Positions 1 through 12,218 are shown, counted from the stretch's first letter. The stretch: DNA of 64,000 bases from Epiperipatus broadwayi (GCA_028023455.1 JAQFVV010000017.1:5796098-5860097), one strand, 5' to 3'. The notes: generated from the sequence alone by a model not told the origin. Translations and numbers: made by a program.

Positions 1-195
1 TTTTTTTTTGATGCTCTGAAAGATACATATGGACCCAAGAAACAGTATCGCAACCCTATTAAATTTGGTAATGGCTCTGTCTTATATGATGATGATATTT
101 TAAGCAGGAGGAAGGAAGATTTTGATCATCATTTGAATAATGAGACAAGACCTGTCATGTGTTTGAAAAGGTTTTCAATAAATGTTGTACCAGAT
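1..195 (+). pseudogene. RTE-type LINE fragment (linker before reverse transcriptase)
   Basis: Frame 1 reads open from base 1 to a TGA at about 207. Its translation contains TYGPKKQYRNP, then DDDILSRRKEDFDHHLNN. This is the usual linker between endonuclease and reverse transcriptase in RTE-like non-LTR retrotransposons (YGPK...P...DG...W.EHF..LLN). The conserved tryptophan before the EHF motif is absent and the reading stops soon after, so it is a dead fragment. It continues off the left edge. The element lies antisense to the host reductase gene. Confidence 0.55.
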
Positions 196-235
196 CTTTC
201 TTGCTGATCCGCGATTTGGACACTTAATAGAAGAG

Positions 236-480
236 CATTGAAATAATTAAGAGACTGAAGTAGAATTGGGCCAGACATATTGCTGGAAAAGATGGTAATA
301 TATGGACAGTTAAAATCTTAAACTGGATTCCAAGAGATTGTAAAAAACCCAGAAAGAGACCACATATGAGAAGGAGGGATAAAAAAAAAAAATTAGCAGG
401 TGATGTGAAGAGATTAAAAATCAGAGAAAACAGATTAATCTTGGGGCACAATGGATCGATAACAGTTGAAAATGAGATGA
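236..480 (+). pseudogene. RTE-type LINE fragment (C-terminal region)
   Basis: The plus frame reads NWARHIAGKDGN, then ILNWIPRDCKKPRKRP. This is the RW.GH.AR...W.PRD.KR.RGRP signature that closes many LINE ORF2 proteins. The same LNWIPRD string occurs at 59,000-59,170 on the minus strand, so both belong to one family. Because the linker fragment at 1-195 sits only about 40 bases upstream, this copy has lost its whole reverse transcriptase by internal deletion. Confidence 0.6.
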
Positions 481-862
481 TGGTACATACATATTTAATT
501 ATATATATGATAATTATAAATCTCTACAATTTTTCTCAAAAAAACTTTTTTTTAAATCATGTTCATAAAAGCCCCTCCCCGCAAAAAAAAAAAAACTTTT
601 AGTATAAATTAAACTAATTTTTTGTTTTTGGTATGTGAGTCTGTTTTATCAAAACACAACGAGCCATACATTCAAACCCACAGCCGCCAACATCACATGT
701 ATCGAGCGAAAAAATGACAAGCTAAAGATTAAAGAGGTGTGACATATAGCCAACAACCCTAACACAATGAATAAGGAGGAGTCCTGCTTCCCCCTATCGA
801 AAAAATAGGCCATATAATTTATATAAACTTACCAAGCATATATATATGCATCTGCCCATGCA

Positions 863-935
863 TACCATAATGCTATGAATATGAGGCCATATGTAGCCCT
901 CGAAAGCGCTACACTTCAGTAAATGCTCTATTATT
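863..935. repeat. Short dispersed repeat, copy 1
   Basis: The segment reads CCATAATGCTATGAATATGA and ends with a CGAAAGCGCTA box. A diverged second copy is at 11,275-11,335 (CTATGAATATGAGAACGCC, then AAAAGCGCTAAG). No coding content is seen. The rest of 480-1,040 is intron or downstream intron sequence in which I see nothing else. Confidence 0.4.
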
Positions 936-1028
936 ATTTGCTTTTCTTATGTTAGCGCCTAAGCACATATATGTTGAAATTACAATGGTATAAGAAAAGT
1001 TTGCTCGTTTTTTGAACTATTTTAATTA

Positions 1029-1220
<192 letters not shown>

Positions 1221-1397
1221 TTAAAAATACTAATACATGAAAAGAATTAGTCTGTTCTGTATTAAGTTTTAACTGGAGAATTTAAATTTGCAAATCGTAT
1301 GTTAATTTTACAATTGGTTAAACTGAAAGCTTATTATAAAAATAAAGTAAAAAAACTTAATTCTTCATTCATCAAATCCTCTTTAAATCTCACTTAC

Positions 1398-1474
1398 TTT
1401 AAATTATACTGGACGCAAGTTTTATCTAAACCTATATTTAAAGTACATGCGTCACGCCCAATCGCAAGAAGCAC
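1398..1474 (-). CDS. Thioredoxin reductase, internal exon (LLAIGRD exon)
   Basis: This 77-nt minus-strand exon lies between the acceptor TTTATAG and the donor GTAAGTG. It encodes VLLAIGRDACTLNIGLDK and ends two bases into a lysine codon that the next exon completes. LLAIGRD is the conserved strand after the NADPH domain. The frame joins the YNT end of the exon at 12,219-12,308 and the TGKIP start of the exon at 1,041-1,194 without a gap. A cysteine stands where relatives usually have the glycine of an AGV/VGV triplet (DKTCVQYN). The plus-strand reading frame over this exon is only a shadow. Confidence 0.93.
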
Positions 1475-2042
1475 CTATAAAGAAATAATTTTTTTGTCAC
1501 ATTATATGAAAATTATATCATTTAAAAAAAAAAAAAAACTAAAAATATTATAAATTTTTAATCATTTCAGAAATGAAGTTCATAGCAAATGAGAACATTT
1601 TCTATTGTTAATGATTTAATTTCTTTAAAAATATCTCGCTTTCCAAAATCAATAATTCATACTATCAGTAAATAAAGAGATTATTATGAGTAGCATTCAT
1701 ATATAAATCCACACATTCTCGTCAAACATTTTTGAAAATTCTATTAAAATTGATGCAATTCACAAACCATCCTGTTTTAATGATTTTTAGTGTGACTGAA
1801 CAAAAACGCTATGGTTTAAATTAATACATACAAAAAAAATAAAATTACAAATTGAAGTCAGATAATGAATTAAGAGATGAAAAAATGAAAGCAGTTTGCG
1901 TAGAAGAACTATCCATGCTGCTACATCTTAAGTCCTAATTCCTTAATAAGAAAACCCCTACAATTTCAAGAATAAGAGTAACAAATAATATTTCAAAATA
2001 TCAATGGAGAATACACCAGCGACTCAAAATGCTATAAAATTA

Positions 2043-2118
2043 TAACAATTTAATTAACACTCGCAAAAGCGTATGCACAATTAGCTTGAAAGGCTGATAT
2101 TTGAATGTAATACGATTG
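2043..2118. repeat. Direct repeat, copy 1 of 2
   Basis: About 65 bp beginning TTAACACTCGCAAAAGCGTA and ending TTTGAATGTAA recur at 2,390-2,453 with only a few changes. No coding content. Likely a short duplicated piece of an interspersed repeat. Confidence 0.6.
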
Positions 2119-2389
2119 TAAACATGCGCTATATAAAAATAAATGCTTATTTACATATGATTAAGTTTCAGTTAGAGTGACGTTTAGTAAATTGTAGACA
2201 ATTTCACCGATATCATTCATTCAGACATCGTATATAGTAATTTAAAGTGAGTGTTCCATCCTCACGCTTTCCTTGCCAGTATTTCAGATTTGCTCATATA
2301 TAAGCATTTGAGTTGTAGGAATAAGTGGATTCATTTTACTCCTGCATAAATACTATATCTTGTATTGGAGAGAAAGTATTTCATTTATT

Positions 2390-2453
2390 ATTATTAACAC
2401 TCGCAAAAGCATATGCACAATTAGCTTGAAAGGCTGATATTTGAATGTAAAAC
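2390..2453. repeat. Direct repeat, copy 2 of 2
   Basis: Near-identical to 2,043-2,118 (CACTCGCAAAAGC, then GCACAATTAGCTTGAAAGGC). The two copies are about 345 bp apart in the same orientation. Confidence 0.6.
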
Positions 2454-2589
2454 AATTTAATATGTACAATATTTCCACAAATATATATAAGATACACACT
2501 ATTCCCATTATACGATGTTAATTTCTCACCAATATTATTTCCCATACTATTAAGAGTCTATTAATTAAAGTACGAATGATAGTAATTAC

Positions 2590-2850
2590 TTTATACTACC
2601 TTCAAGATCTTTTCTTTAGCCTCACGGTCCTTAAGGCTTTCTAAAATAATTATCAGGTTGGGGCGACCTGTTTAAGTCCCTAATTGGCTTGCTAACATTC
2701 AGGAGCCGAGATACTGGGAAAAAGATGTCCCCTGCTGGTTTTCTTCTGCTGCTTCATGTCTGCGTTGGAAGTTGGTTTCAAAGATAAAAGAGAAGATAGT
2801 GTTTTCTTTTCTGCTAAAGTTTATATACTTTTTCATTCTTTTGTTCTTTC
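2590..2850 (-). pseudogene. Possible LINE ORF1 (RNA-binding protein) relic
   Basis: A minus-strand frame contains GRPNLIIILESLKDREAKEK followed by ILKVV. This resembles the RPR.LIV.......REKIL motif in the RRM of L1-like ORF1 proteins. Flanking codons include stops and no full domain can be read. The base composition is clearly richer than the surroundings (2,620-2,860). The assignment is tentative; a non-coding repeat is the alternative. Confidence 0.25.
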
Positions 2851-3495
2851 TGGAATATTTCAGCCAATACGATGGTTCCAGGTCATGGTTGTATTATCAG
2901 TTCAATTAGTCCAAATCTGACTTTGTAAATTTAATTAGTATTTTTAATCTGTACTAATTAAATTTCTTTCATTATCAGAAATATTTTCCCTTTCAATAAC
3001 AATCTCTTTTGATTTTGAAATTTATTTTTAAAACAAAGTATTTACTAAAAGAATTTATTCAAAACTATTTCCTTACTTCAAATTTTAATCTCCAAATTTA
3101 GTATTTAATTAATCAATTTAGAACATATATTTCACAAGCCATTACATTTGCACACAATTAAGTCAATCTATTTGTCAAGTTAAAAAAAAAAAACCTCATT
3201 TCTTTATCTGATGACTAGTTTGGCATGAATACAAAAATATAATGATAGCCATAATTTCTGAATTTCTAAATATGTCTGCACAATGTTTTTATTTGTGAAA
3301 GATGAAGAAAATAAGATATTAGCATGGTTGTACCACAAGTCGCAACAGTTAATGTGACAGTGTGTTTCAAATCTTTGTTTTAAATTGGACAAAACTGTTA
3401 CTGAAACATTTTAAATGACTCAGACTGCATGTAGCGATGAAGCGTGAATCAAGAATGTTTTCAAGTGGTTTGCAAAATTTTATGATGGCAAGGAG

Positions 3496-3650
3496 CGGTT
3501 CTCGTCACTGATGAAAGCCACAAGCTAGAAACTAGTCTGGGGATGTTGGATGAGTAAACACTAGATAGGGATTTTAAGCACAAACCTTTCTGCATCCAAT
3601 GATTACTAAGGTTTGCACTTGGTGTCACTACTGTATGGAGTTTAGTATTC
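3496..3650 (+). repeat. Foldback family A fragment
   Basis: This contains the family A core (CACTGATGAAAGCCACAAGC, GAAACTAGTCTGGGGATGTT, TAGATAGGGATTTTA) and the terminus ACTACTGTATGGAG. Other copies are at 16,660-16,868, 31,540-31,735, 36,541-37,141 (complete palindrome) and a terminus-only piece at 13,123-13,151. The family has no coding capacity and looks like a non-autonomous element with long inverted repeats. Confidence 0.6.
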
Positions 3651-5252
3651 ATATCCTTTATTAATTTAAAATTCGTCTATTTCATAATAGATATTTTATT
3701 CTTGAATTAATATTGCTTTTATAATATCTCTCTTGGTTGATTTATATATGCTTGCTTCATATATCTTAAAATATATATAAAAAAAAAATTAATACTTACA
3801 CATGAGTCTTTTCATTATATTATAATGAAATAAAAAAACAATTATGCACTGGCAAATGAGGATATGCTTATAGTACAGAATTCAGCAAACTTTTTAACAT
3901 GAAGAGCCATTTTATTTAAAACTCCCTCTCTTCTTTAACTAAAGAGACATAAAGAAAGAGGTAAAAAAAGAGTCATTTTGTTTATATCTCCCTCCCTTCC
4001 CCCATATTAAAGAGCCACAAGAAAAGATATTAAAAATATATCCTTGAAAATTTTTGATTACCTCTGGAATTATTTGAACATTTATTTTAGTAATAGAACA
4101 TCATAGAATCCGTATACATCTTAATGAAAATAAACATTCTCTTAGAAATAAATAAATGAAAACAAAAACTTGCTTTGAGTTTGGTGTATTCACAAATTTT
4201 CATCATATACAATAATTACTATTCTATAACTGAATTCGAGAAACGTTTTCCTCTCCTAGAGTCATCAAAATATTTATTTACAAATTACATGAGGAAATAA
4301 AAGATATATGTTTATATTTATAACGATAAAAAGAGCTGCAAGATTAGGATCAAAGAGTCTCATTTGACTTGCGAACTGTAGTTGCCGATCCGTTATAGAG
4401 CATTATTAATGTTAAAGCTTATATATGTCATTATAATTTACTTCTGTGTTTGAATAATTAAAGTATCTTTTAAAATTAACCACGAAACTTAATATTATCA
4501 GAATTGAATTTGTTTTTAATAAAATATCAATAATCAACGTATCACACAAACTATCGGCTGAATCATACTAAACTTAAGACTTTATAATTTTTTGCACTAT
4601 TTTATGTCATATAAATAAAAACAAACAAAAGAATGTATTTTTCTTTGGCTAATATTTTTTCTTTTTACAATGTGCATTATTTCTCTTATGTTTACTTTTA
4701 TTTATTTCTTCAAAAATGATGGGATCCAAAAATAATTCATCAACTGACATTATTTCAACAATTAAGATAATTTATCTTTTGTTTGTAATTCTAAATACTT
4801 AGCTATTGTATTAATTATTATTATCGTAGGTGATTAAAAATGAAAGACTATCTCCTGCAATAGGTTAACTAAATTTGTACAATTCAATACTAGATTATAA
4901 CATCAGGCGCACAATAGACCCAAGCCCTGATTTAAGCATGGTCAATGAGAGTTGGCGAATGCACGGAGATTTGTAATATTTAAAAAATACCGCATTATCG
5001 GAGGTTGACTTCCATTTTAAAAATTTCAAAATTTTCAGCGCTTTATAATTTACTATTACATTAACATAAAAGATAACAAACCCAGCGAAAAGAAAACATA
5101 GGCACAACTTCTCATTTATTTTATTTAATTAGCTCTCTAAGAAATTTAACTGATGAAAAACAAAGGGTCTTCTCTCTTTTCTAGTGCAATTTTTAGCAAA
5201 GCATAATAATTGGGAAAATATGAAATAGGTAACAATGGAATATATAATACTT
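3651..5252. other. Intron sequence with nothing recognised
   Basis: AT-rich intron of the reductase gene. I see simple A/T runs and short TA microsatellites. I find no reading frame with a recognisable motif and no duplicated block. Confidence 0.5.
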
Positions 5253-6870
5253 AAATTGATAAAAAATCAAGTCAGATGACCTAATTTTAATAAAGCTCCT
5301 ATTTACAAATGTTATATATAGAGTAAGTTAAAAACAAACTCTTATGAAGCTTCAAAAATACCCTCAACCTCAGACCGCGGTTTCTGCCTCTAGCGTCATC
5401 AGTGAGGTGCTAGGGAATAAAATACTAGAACTAGTCCAGCATTTTATCAATGCCTAACTATTGAGAAGAAAATCTGAAACTTTCAGACATTTAAATGTCC
5501 AAAAATCCAGCTATCTAACTCAAATAGCCGTATGGGACTGAACTAAGTTCAGATACACCATATATTAATAGCTCTAGCAATATAAAATCGCCAAAGCATT
5601 AATAGCAAAAAACTAAAATTAAATTGATAAAAAATCAAGTCAGATGACCTAATTTTAATAAAGCTCCTATTTACAAATGTTATATATAGAGTAAGTTAAA
5701 AACAAACTCTTATGAAGCTTCAAAAATACCCTCAACCTCAGACCGCGGTTTCTGCCTCTAGCGTCATCAGTGAGGTGCTAGGGAATAAAAATACTAGAAC
5801 TAGTCCAGCATTTTATCAATGCCTAACTATTGAGAAGAAAATCTGAAACTTTCAGACATTTAAATGTCCAAAAATCCAGCTATCTAACTCAAATAGCCGT
5901 ATGGGACTGAACTAAGTTCAGATACACCATATATTAATAGCTCTAGCAATATAAAATCGCCAAAGCATTAATAGCAAAAAACTAAAATTAAATTGATAAA
6001 AAATCAAGTCAGATGACCTAATTTTAATAAAGCTCCTATTTACAAATGTTATATATAGAGTAAGTTAAAAACAAACTCTTATGAAGCTTCAAAAATACCC
6101 TCAACCTCAGACCGTGGTTTCTGCCTCTAGCGTCATCAGTGAGGTGCTAGGGAATAAAAATACTAGAACTAGTCCAGCATTTTATCAATGCCTAGCTATT
6201 GAGATAGGAAAATCTGAAACTTAGTTCAGTCCCAAGGGTTTTTGAGTTAGATAGGTGGGTTTTGACATTTAAATGTCTAAAAATTTCAGACTTTCTAACT
6301 CAAATAGTTAGGCATGTGACTGAACAATGTTCAGACTAGCTCTAGTATTTTAATAGCTCTAGCAATCCTAAACTGATAAAGCATTAGATAGCAAAAACTG
6401 AAATTAAGATTGATAAAATATCAAGTCAGATGACCTAATTTTAATAAAGCTCCTATTTACAAATGTTATATATAGAGTAAGTTATAAACAAACTCTTATG
6501 AAGCTTCAAAATACCCTCACCTCAGACCGTGATTTCTGCCTCTAATGTCATTAGTGAGGTGCTAGGGAATAAAAATGCTAGAACTAGTCCAGCATTTTAT
6601 CATTGCCTAGACTATTAATATATGGTGTATCTGAACTTAGTTCAGTCCCATACGGCTATTTGAGTTAGATAGCTGGATTTTTGGACATTTAAATGTCTGA
6701 AAGTTTCAGATTTTCTTCTCAATAGTTAGGCATTGATAAAATGCTGGACTAGTTCTAGTATTTTTATTCCCTAGCACCTCACTGATGACGCTAGAGGCAG
6801 AAACCGCGGTCTGAGGTTGAGGGTATTTTTGAAGCTTCATAAGAGTTTGTTTTTAACTTACTCTATATAT
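5253..6870. repeat. Foldback family B: tandem array plus inverted copy
   Basis: Units begin AAATTGATAAAAAATCAAGT at 5,253, 5,621 and 5,990; a diverged unit starts near 6,406. The period is 368-369 bp. The first two units differ by essentially one A in an A-run. From about 6,607 the sequence turns around: 6,610-6,868 is the reverse complement of the unit (TATGGTGTATCTGAACTTAG, CTCACTGATGACGCTAGAGG, GAAGCTTCATAAGAGTTTG). The block can therefore form a long hairpin. No ORF of note. The single palindromic form of the family is at 10,936-11,215. Confidence 0.85.
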
Positions 6871-6892
6871 AATATAATACTTAATATAAATA

Positions 6893-7230
6893 TTAATAAT
6901 AGAGATAAAAAAAGTTTTATATTAAATGCTTTTATTGACCGTGCACTAAAAAGAAAAAAAAAAATTGTTCTTCAACTACAAGTGATTTTTAGATTTAACT
7001 TGAAATAAAAGCACGGGGGGAGGTGATCCAGAAATTAATTAAATCAATACGTTGTTATAAAAAATTGGGATTGACTTAATTAATTTCTGAACCACCACCT
7101 CCCCTGCTTTTACTTCAAGTTAAATCTAAAAACTCCAATTGTAGTTGAAGAAACAATTATATATTTTTTTTTTCAGTGCACATCAATAAAAGCATTTAAT
7201 ATAAAAAATATTTTATCTCTTTATTTTTAT
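6893..7230. repeat. Foldback family C, copy 1
   Basis: Two arms of about 160 bp face each other. The left arm runs ATTAAATGCTTTTATTGA, TTCAACTACAA, AGATTTAACTTGAAATAAAA, GAAATTAATTAAATCAA. The right arm (7,065-7,230) is its reverse complement, including TTACTTCAAGTTAAATCTAA and TCAATAAAAGCATTTAATAT. A loop of about 20 bases separates them. A second, more diverged copy is at 10,525-10,790. Confidence 0.75.
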
Positions 7231-9240
7231 GATTTTAGTGAAAGAAAAAAAAATTATATCGCCCTCTAGTGAGTTAACAAATAAACAAATAGATTTTCCA
7301 ACTTCAATAAAAAGCATTTAAAAGAGAATTATTATTATATGTATATGAAAAATGAATAAAAGTTACCATTTACTTAATCTACTTAATAAATCTTAATTAT
7401 CAAATAATATTTACAAAAACATTAAATCACATTTACCATAATTATATTAGTGAGTATAAATAAGATTTAATGTGCTAATTTTAAATGGATCATAGCAGGC
7501 TGTGTATTATTTAAGATTAAGTTTATAATGTTGTTCCTAAATAACAAATCATGCTAGAAAATCCTGGTATTCATTTTATTCGAGTTTTCTATATTGGTTT
7601 ATAGGTTTTGATGTTTGTTTATCAACATTATTTATAAAAATTAATATTTTAGATATTCTACTGATTTTTAAAAATGTAAATCTTGTTGTAACTGCAGCAA
7701 TGTATGATAAACCCAACAAGCATTTGTAGTTTAGCTAATAAAAAGTCCATTGCTATTTATCCTCAAGATTTATCATTTACCCTTACTTCACACTATAATA
7801 TATATAGCGTATTAACTATTGAGGTTTTCTGCACATAAAAAAATCCTAAAGAATATTTGATATACTTTGCCTGTGAAAATATTTGTGACAATGTATATAT
7901 ATGTAATACCGCAGGCAGTCCATAAACTATTATGAGTGAAAAAATAAATATTGAAAATTTTATTATAATTATTAACAAATTAAAATGGATGCATTGTTTG
8001 TAGTTCTCAAAATGCCTTTTTTCGTTTGTTTGTAAAAATAAATGCTTACAAAATTTTTATATACAGTTAAAAATATAAAAATTGGACGTGTTTTTAAAAT
8101 CTCATTAATATGATACATATATAAAAAAAATTCTAACTTTTTCCACATTACATTTATAATATATTTGTCATAACGATGAGACTATAAGCTATTTGCGAAA
8201 AAAAAAGAGAATTTCTACTTTCAATAATTATATTTTTAAGGGGAAATATGGAGACTTGCATATTGACAAGAATTTGTATACATCTTTTTATTTTAACTTA
8301 CATAAATAAATTAAATTTAACGCAGCCAAGCATATTCCCATTGAAGTCTGAAAAACGGAAGAATACTGAAAATTTAACATCTTGTCAGTTATTTACTCTC
8401 AATCTTATAATTCTGCTAGTTATAATTTAAAGAATGAATTTAGCCTGCAATGGCTACAATTGGTATGTGATATTATTATCAATTTTCAAATACCTCACTT
8501 TCATATTATTTTTAACATTGAACAGGTTCTACATCTCAGTACCTTTCTAAGTCTCTTATTTTGCAAAAATCAAATTAATTTCAATTTTGCTTGCTTAATT
8601 TAAATTTTATGCCCCCCTTTTCTGATTTAGCGGTATCTTATATGGCTTGCAATCTAAAAGACTGTTTATTCAGCTTTTTTCCTACATTTTAAAAAATATA
8701 TAATTTATTGTAACTAATAGCAACAATAATAAAAAGAAAATTTCTTTCATTATAATAACTAATTATAAAAAAGCAGTTAAATGCAAATAATATTATTTCT
8801 TAATCTTTATTATTTTTTTTATACAAACATTTAAATATATATTATAATTAATGCTTATAATTAAAAAAAATCAAATTTGAAACGATGTTTATATAAAACA
8901 AATACTATTCTTAGGAGTGGTATGAGATACTGCTTGTAGTCTAAAATGTATTATACGACATTATAGTCATTGGAGATTTTAATAAAAGTAAATAACAAAA
9001 CTTCTTTTCTCTTTCAAGATAATTTTATTTGACCTATATAAGTGATTACAAAAAAATAAATAAAAATAAAATAACAAGAATTAACTAGGCGAGCTTACAG
9101 GGTGATATATACAAAGAAGAAATGATCCAAAAGTCAGAATACAAAATGAGTGTTAGTGAAGAACTTAGTCTGTGGATGCGAGGTGAATATTAATCATCTA
9201 GACTATAACGAAATACCTTTGTTAGTAAAACCTGTTTTGG
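7231..9240. other. Intron sequence with nothing recognised
   Basis: AT-rich intron with poly-A and TA runs. The short open frames here show no motif and have intron-like composition. I see no repeat matching the other families, apart from a scrap of family C-like AAAAGCATTTAAAA near 7,309. Confidence 0.45.
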
Positions 9241-9249
9241 TAAGTTATG

Positions 9250-10040
9250 GTTGGAGGGTTTTATTAGATCATAATAGTTATTTTCATATAAATTATTTAG
9301 GGGTTAGTTGGTCAGGTGCTGTTTAGGCCAGTTGTGAATTCCCAAGTTAATATGGCCAGGTATGGATCAGCCTCTCTCTTGTCTGTTTCTTGGATATTTT
9401 TAATTATGTTGAGGAAGCAGTTATTGAGTTCATCAAGTGGTAATTTTTGAAAAATCACCTTGCATCTGGTCAACCAGATGGCAAAGTTTATGTAAGTGGG
9501 AAGCCTGATTTCAGCGAAAATGCCTCTATTTAAAACCCCTTGAAGTAATGTTAGGTCTGGACCATTCTTATTAATGTGTTTCTAGAAGTTTTGTCTTAGC
9601 CCTTGCCAGACCGGACAAAGGCGAAGGATATGGTCCATATCTTCCGGCTGGAAAGACAGAGACAATATATGGGATCTATGCGGAAGCCTCTTCTATTAAG
9701 AATTGTAGCAGTGGAGAGACTACCAAGGTTAATTTTGAGAAGGAAGTCTGTGTGTTTAGGTGCTAGTTTCAATCTACGGGCTAGTTTGCGCAGTTTGTTT
9801 ATGTCGATGGGTGGTAAGTGTGTGCCTTCTGGGTATTTGAGTTGGATAGGTTGAAGGCTTCCCAATATGTTATTTTTGAATTGAACATGGTCGCAGAGGT
9901 ACTATGTGTGCAAAAATGAATGAGATCTGTGTTTGAAGCCAGACGGGAGTGAACCTCAAAGGGGCGGTCTATCAGTGGGAAGAACTTGTTCTTTGGGAAG
10001 TGGACATTGGAAGGTCCTGCAATCAGGGTAAAGTTTATGA
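9250..10040 (-). pseudogene. Non-LTR retrotransposon C-terminus with zf-RVT motif
   Basis: Reading downward from about 10,040, minus frames give VHFPKNKFFPLIDRPF, then KLRKLARRLKLAPKHTDFLL, then LSTATILNRRGF. After a frameshift near 9,660 comes PEDMDHILRLCPVWQGLR at about 9,596-9,650. C.LC...ED.DH...CP.... is the reverse-transcriptase zinc-binding domain found after RNase H in several LINE clades. A weaker continuation (ADPYLAILTWEF) follows to about 9,300. A frameshift and stop codons show it is dead. The upstream reverse transcriptase is absent, and the region runs the same way as the host gene. Confidence 0.7.
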
Positions 10041-10524
10041 ATTATATTGTAAGTTCTCTGTATTGCAAATACTTTTATTGAGTTATCCTATAACATTTTA
10101 GACAAAAAGTGTACAAATTCAGCCTACAAGTCAACTATAACATCTATAAACTAGCAATTTCATTTTATTTATCTATTTATTTCTTGTGCTAATTAAAAAT
10201 AAATTACTCATACCATTTTGATTTGTACTTTTATCCGAAATTAATTTTGTTGGATATATGGAGACCTGAACTCTCATTAAATATCTATATATTTTCTGTT
10301 TTTGATCATTGGTTCAATTGTTTTTATTTAGTCCTGATACTCAATTTTTGTACGCTTCATCTTAAAAATGTTCCAATAATATTCATAATTATACTTTACA
10401 TGAAAATGCAGAGAAATGGCTTTTTATTTTGTTTTTAATTAAGAAAAAAAAAAAAAATTCACTCTAAAGTCAAAAGACTTTCAGTAATAACAACCAGTAA
10501 TCAATAAATGTTTTTTTTATAAAA

Positions 10525-10790
10525 AACCACTTTTATTTAATTTGATGAATAATGCCTTAAAAACTGCAAATAGTTTTATTTCTTTAACTACAATTTTGAT
10601 TTATAACTTTAAATAAAAGCATAGGGCATCCATATATTAATTAATTCAATTAGTTTCAAAAATAGTGATTGAATTAATTAATTAATGAGTAAGCAAAATT
10701 GTGGTTGAAGAAAAAAAAATATATTTTGGTTTTTTAGGATATTATTCAACAAATAAAAACGTGTTTTAGAAAATATTTTTTATATATATT
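10525..10790. repeat. Foldback family C, copy 2
   Basis: The arms share TTCTTTAACTACAATTTTGA, AACTTTAAATAAAAGCA and ATTAATTAATTCAATTAG with copy 1. An imperfect inverted half follows (TGAATTAATTAATTAATGAG, ATTGTGGTTGAAGAA, CAACAAATAAAAACG). It lies about 150 bp from a family B copy, as copy 1 does. Confidence 0.6.
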
Positions 10791-10935
10791 ATTTTTTAGT
10801 ATTCGGATATTTTGTAACTGACTTTTTGTAATTATTCATATTTAAATTTAAAAACTGAAACACTAAACAATGTCACTGTAATTCCTCTATTTGAAATTAA
10901 ATTCCTGTACGTTAACAATTGTTTATTAATGTTAT

Positions 10936-11215
10936 TATAGAGTACGTAAAAAACAAACTCTTAACAAGCTTCAAAAATACCCTCAACCCCAGACCGCGGT
11001 TTCTGCATCTAGCGTCGTCAGTGAGGTGTTAGGGATTAAAAATACTAGAACTAGTATTAATACTAGATGCAGAAACCGTGGTCTGGGTTGAGAATATTTT
11101 TGAAGCTTGTTAAGAGTTTGTTTTTTACGTACTCTATATATAACATTTGTAAATACGAGCCTTATTAAAATTAGGTCATATAACATCTGACTTGATTTTT
11201 TATCAATTCAATTTA
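10936..11215. repeat. Foldback family B, compact palindromic copy
   Basis: The left arm runs GAGTACGTAAAAAACAAACT, AACAAGCTTCAAAAATACCC, CAGACCGCGGTTTCTGCATC, to ACTAGAACTAGTATT. The right arm is its reverse complement, through AGTTTGTTTTTTACGTACTC. It then continues with the outer sequence ATTAGGTCATATAACATCTG and TGATTTTTTATCAATT, which matches the start of the 368-bp unit. The left outer end is missing. Confidence 0.75.
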
Positions 11216-11274
11216 AAAATTGTTTATAAGACTTTTATCTATATGTAATGATGTTAACTGTTTATACTTTGTCT

Positions 11275-11335
11275 ATTCCATCTTGCTATGAATATGAGAA
11301 CGCCATAAGTTCTCAAAAGCGCTAAGTCGTAGTTA
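11275..11335. repeat. Short dispersed repeat, copy 2
   Basis: This is the diverged partner of 863-935. It shares the CTATGAATATGAG and AAAGCGCTA boxes in the same order. Confidence 0.4.
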
Positions 11336-12218
11336 ATTTATAGAAATAACAAGCTTCTCCATAGTTGCATAAAAGCGGACTTATTACATTTATTATAGGA
11401 TTTTTGCATTTATAAAGGTGGCTTTTAAAAAAAGGAAGTAAACATTCAAGAGAAATTAAGATTTCATTCCCTATTTCTTTTTCATTCTATTTTAATTAAC
11501 TGAATAAGCTTTATCGTGAATTAGTTATGAAATTAATGCAGGCATACTTTTAAAGAATATACCGCTACCTATTGATTATCACTGAACATTTTGAACCAAG
11601 ATCAATGTAGTTGAAATTCAGCTCACCAACACTGTTAGACTGGTTAATCCTGAAATAGCATTGTCATATTGCAGTATCATTAATACCTAATATGTATACA
11701 AAATGTGAAAAAAATCTGTTCAATAGAAATATGTTAAAAATTGATTACAAGATTTGATCCAAATAAACAAACAAACAAACAAAAAAAAAAAACAAGCAAA
11801 CAGAATTTTAAACTTAAATAAAATTCTTTAAAAAAAAATATGAATCGTAACCAAAAAAAAAATGAACGATTTGTTGCTCAGGATTCCCAACAAAATTCAC
11901 CTATTAGAAGTGGCAGAATTGTATTCCTATTCATGGAACTCCAGTTCTAAAGCATGCCGATTAACCTTTAGTAATTAAACGATTAATTAACAATTTGAAA
12001 ACCATTAATTAAATTGAATATACCATCATAAAAAATGTACGTACATGAATCATGGTTAGCATTTATGAACAACAAAATGGCTACAAGTACATTTTCATTA
12101 CAAAAGTACTATTAAAAAATTAGTATATGTTAAACTAAAATACTCTAAAAATTTTAAATTAATAAATCTAATAATCAAACAAATAGAAAAAGCATTTTTT
12201 TAAAAAATAAAGGCTTAC

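Noticed and set aside
1299-1553. 84-codon plus frame
   Set aside because: Antisense shadow of the LLAIGRD exon.
2590-2850. A further reductase exon
   Set aside because: The reading does not match any missing reductase segment and the exon chain is already continuous in frame without it.
9603-9854. 83-codon plus frame
   Set aside because: Antisense shadow of the LINE zf-RVT region, whose motifs are on the minus strand.
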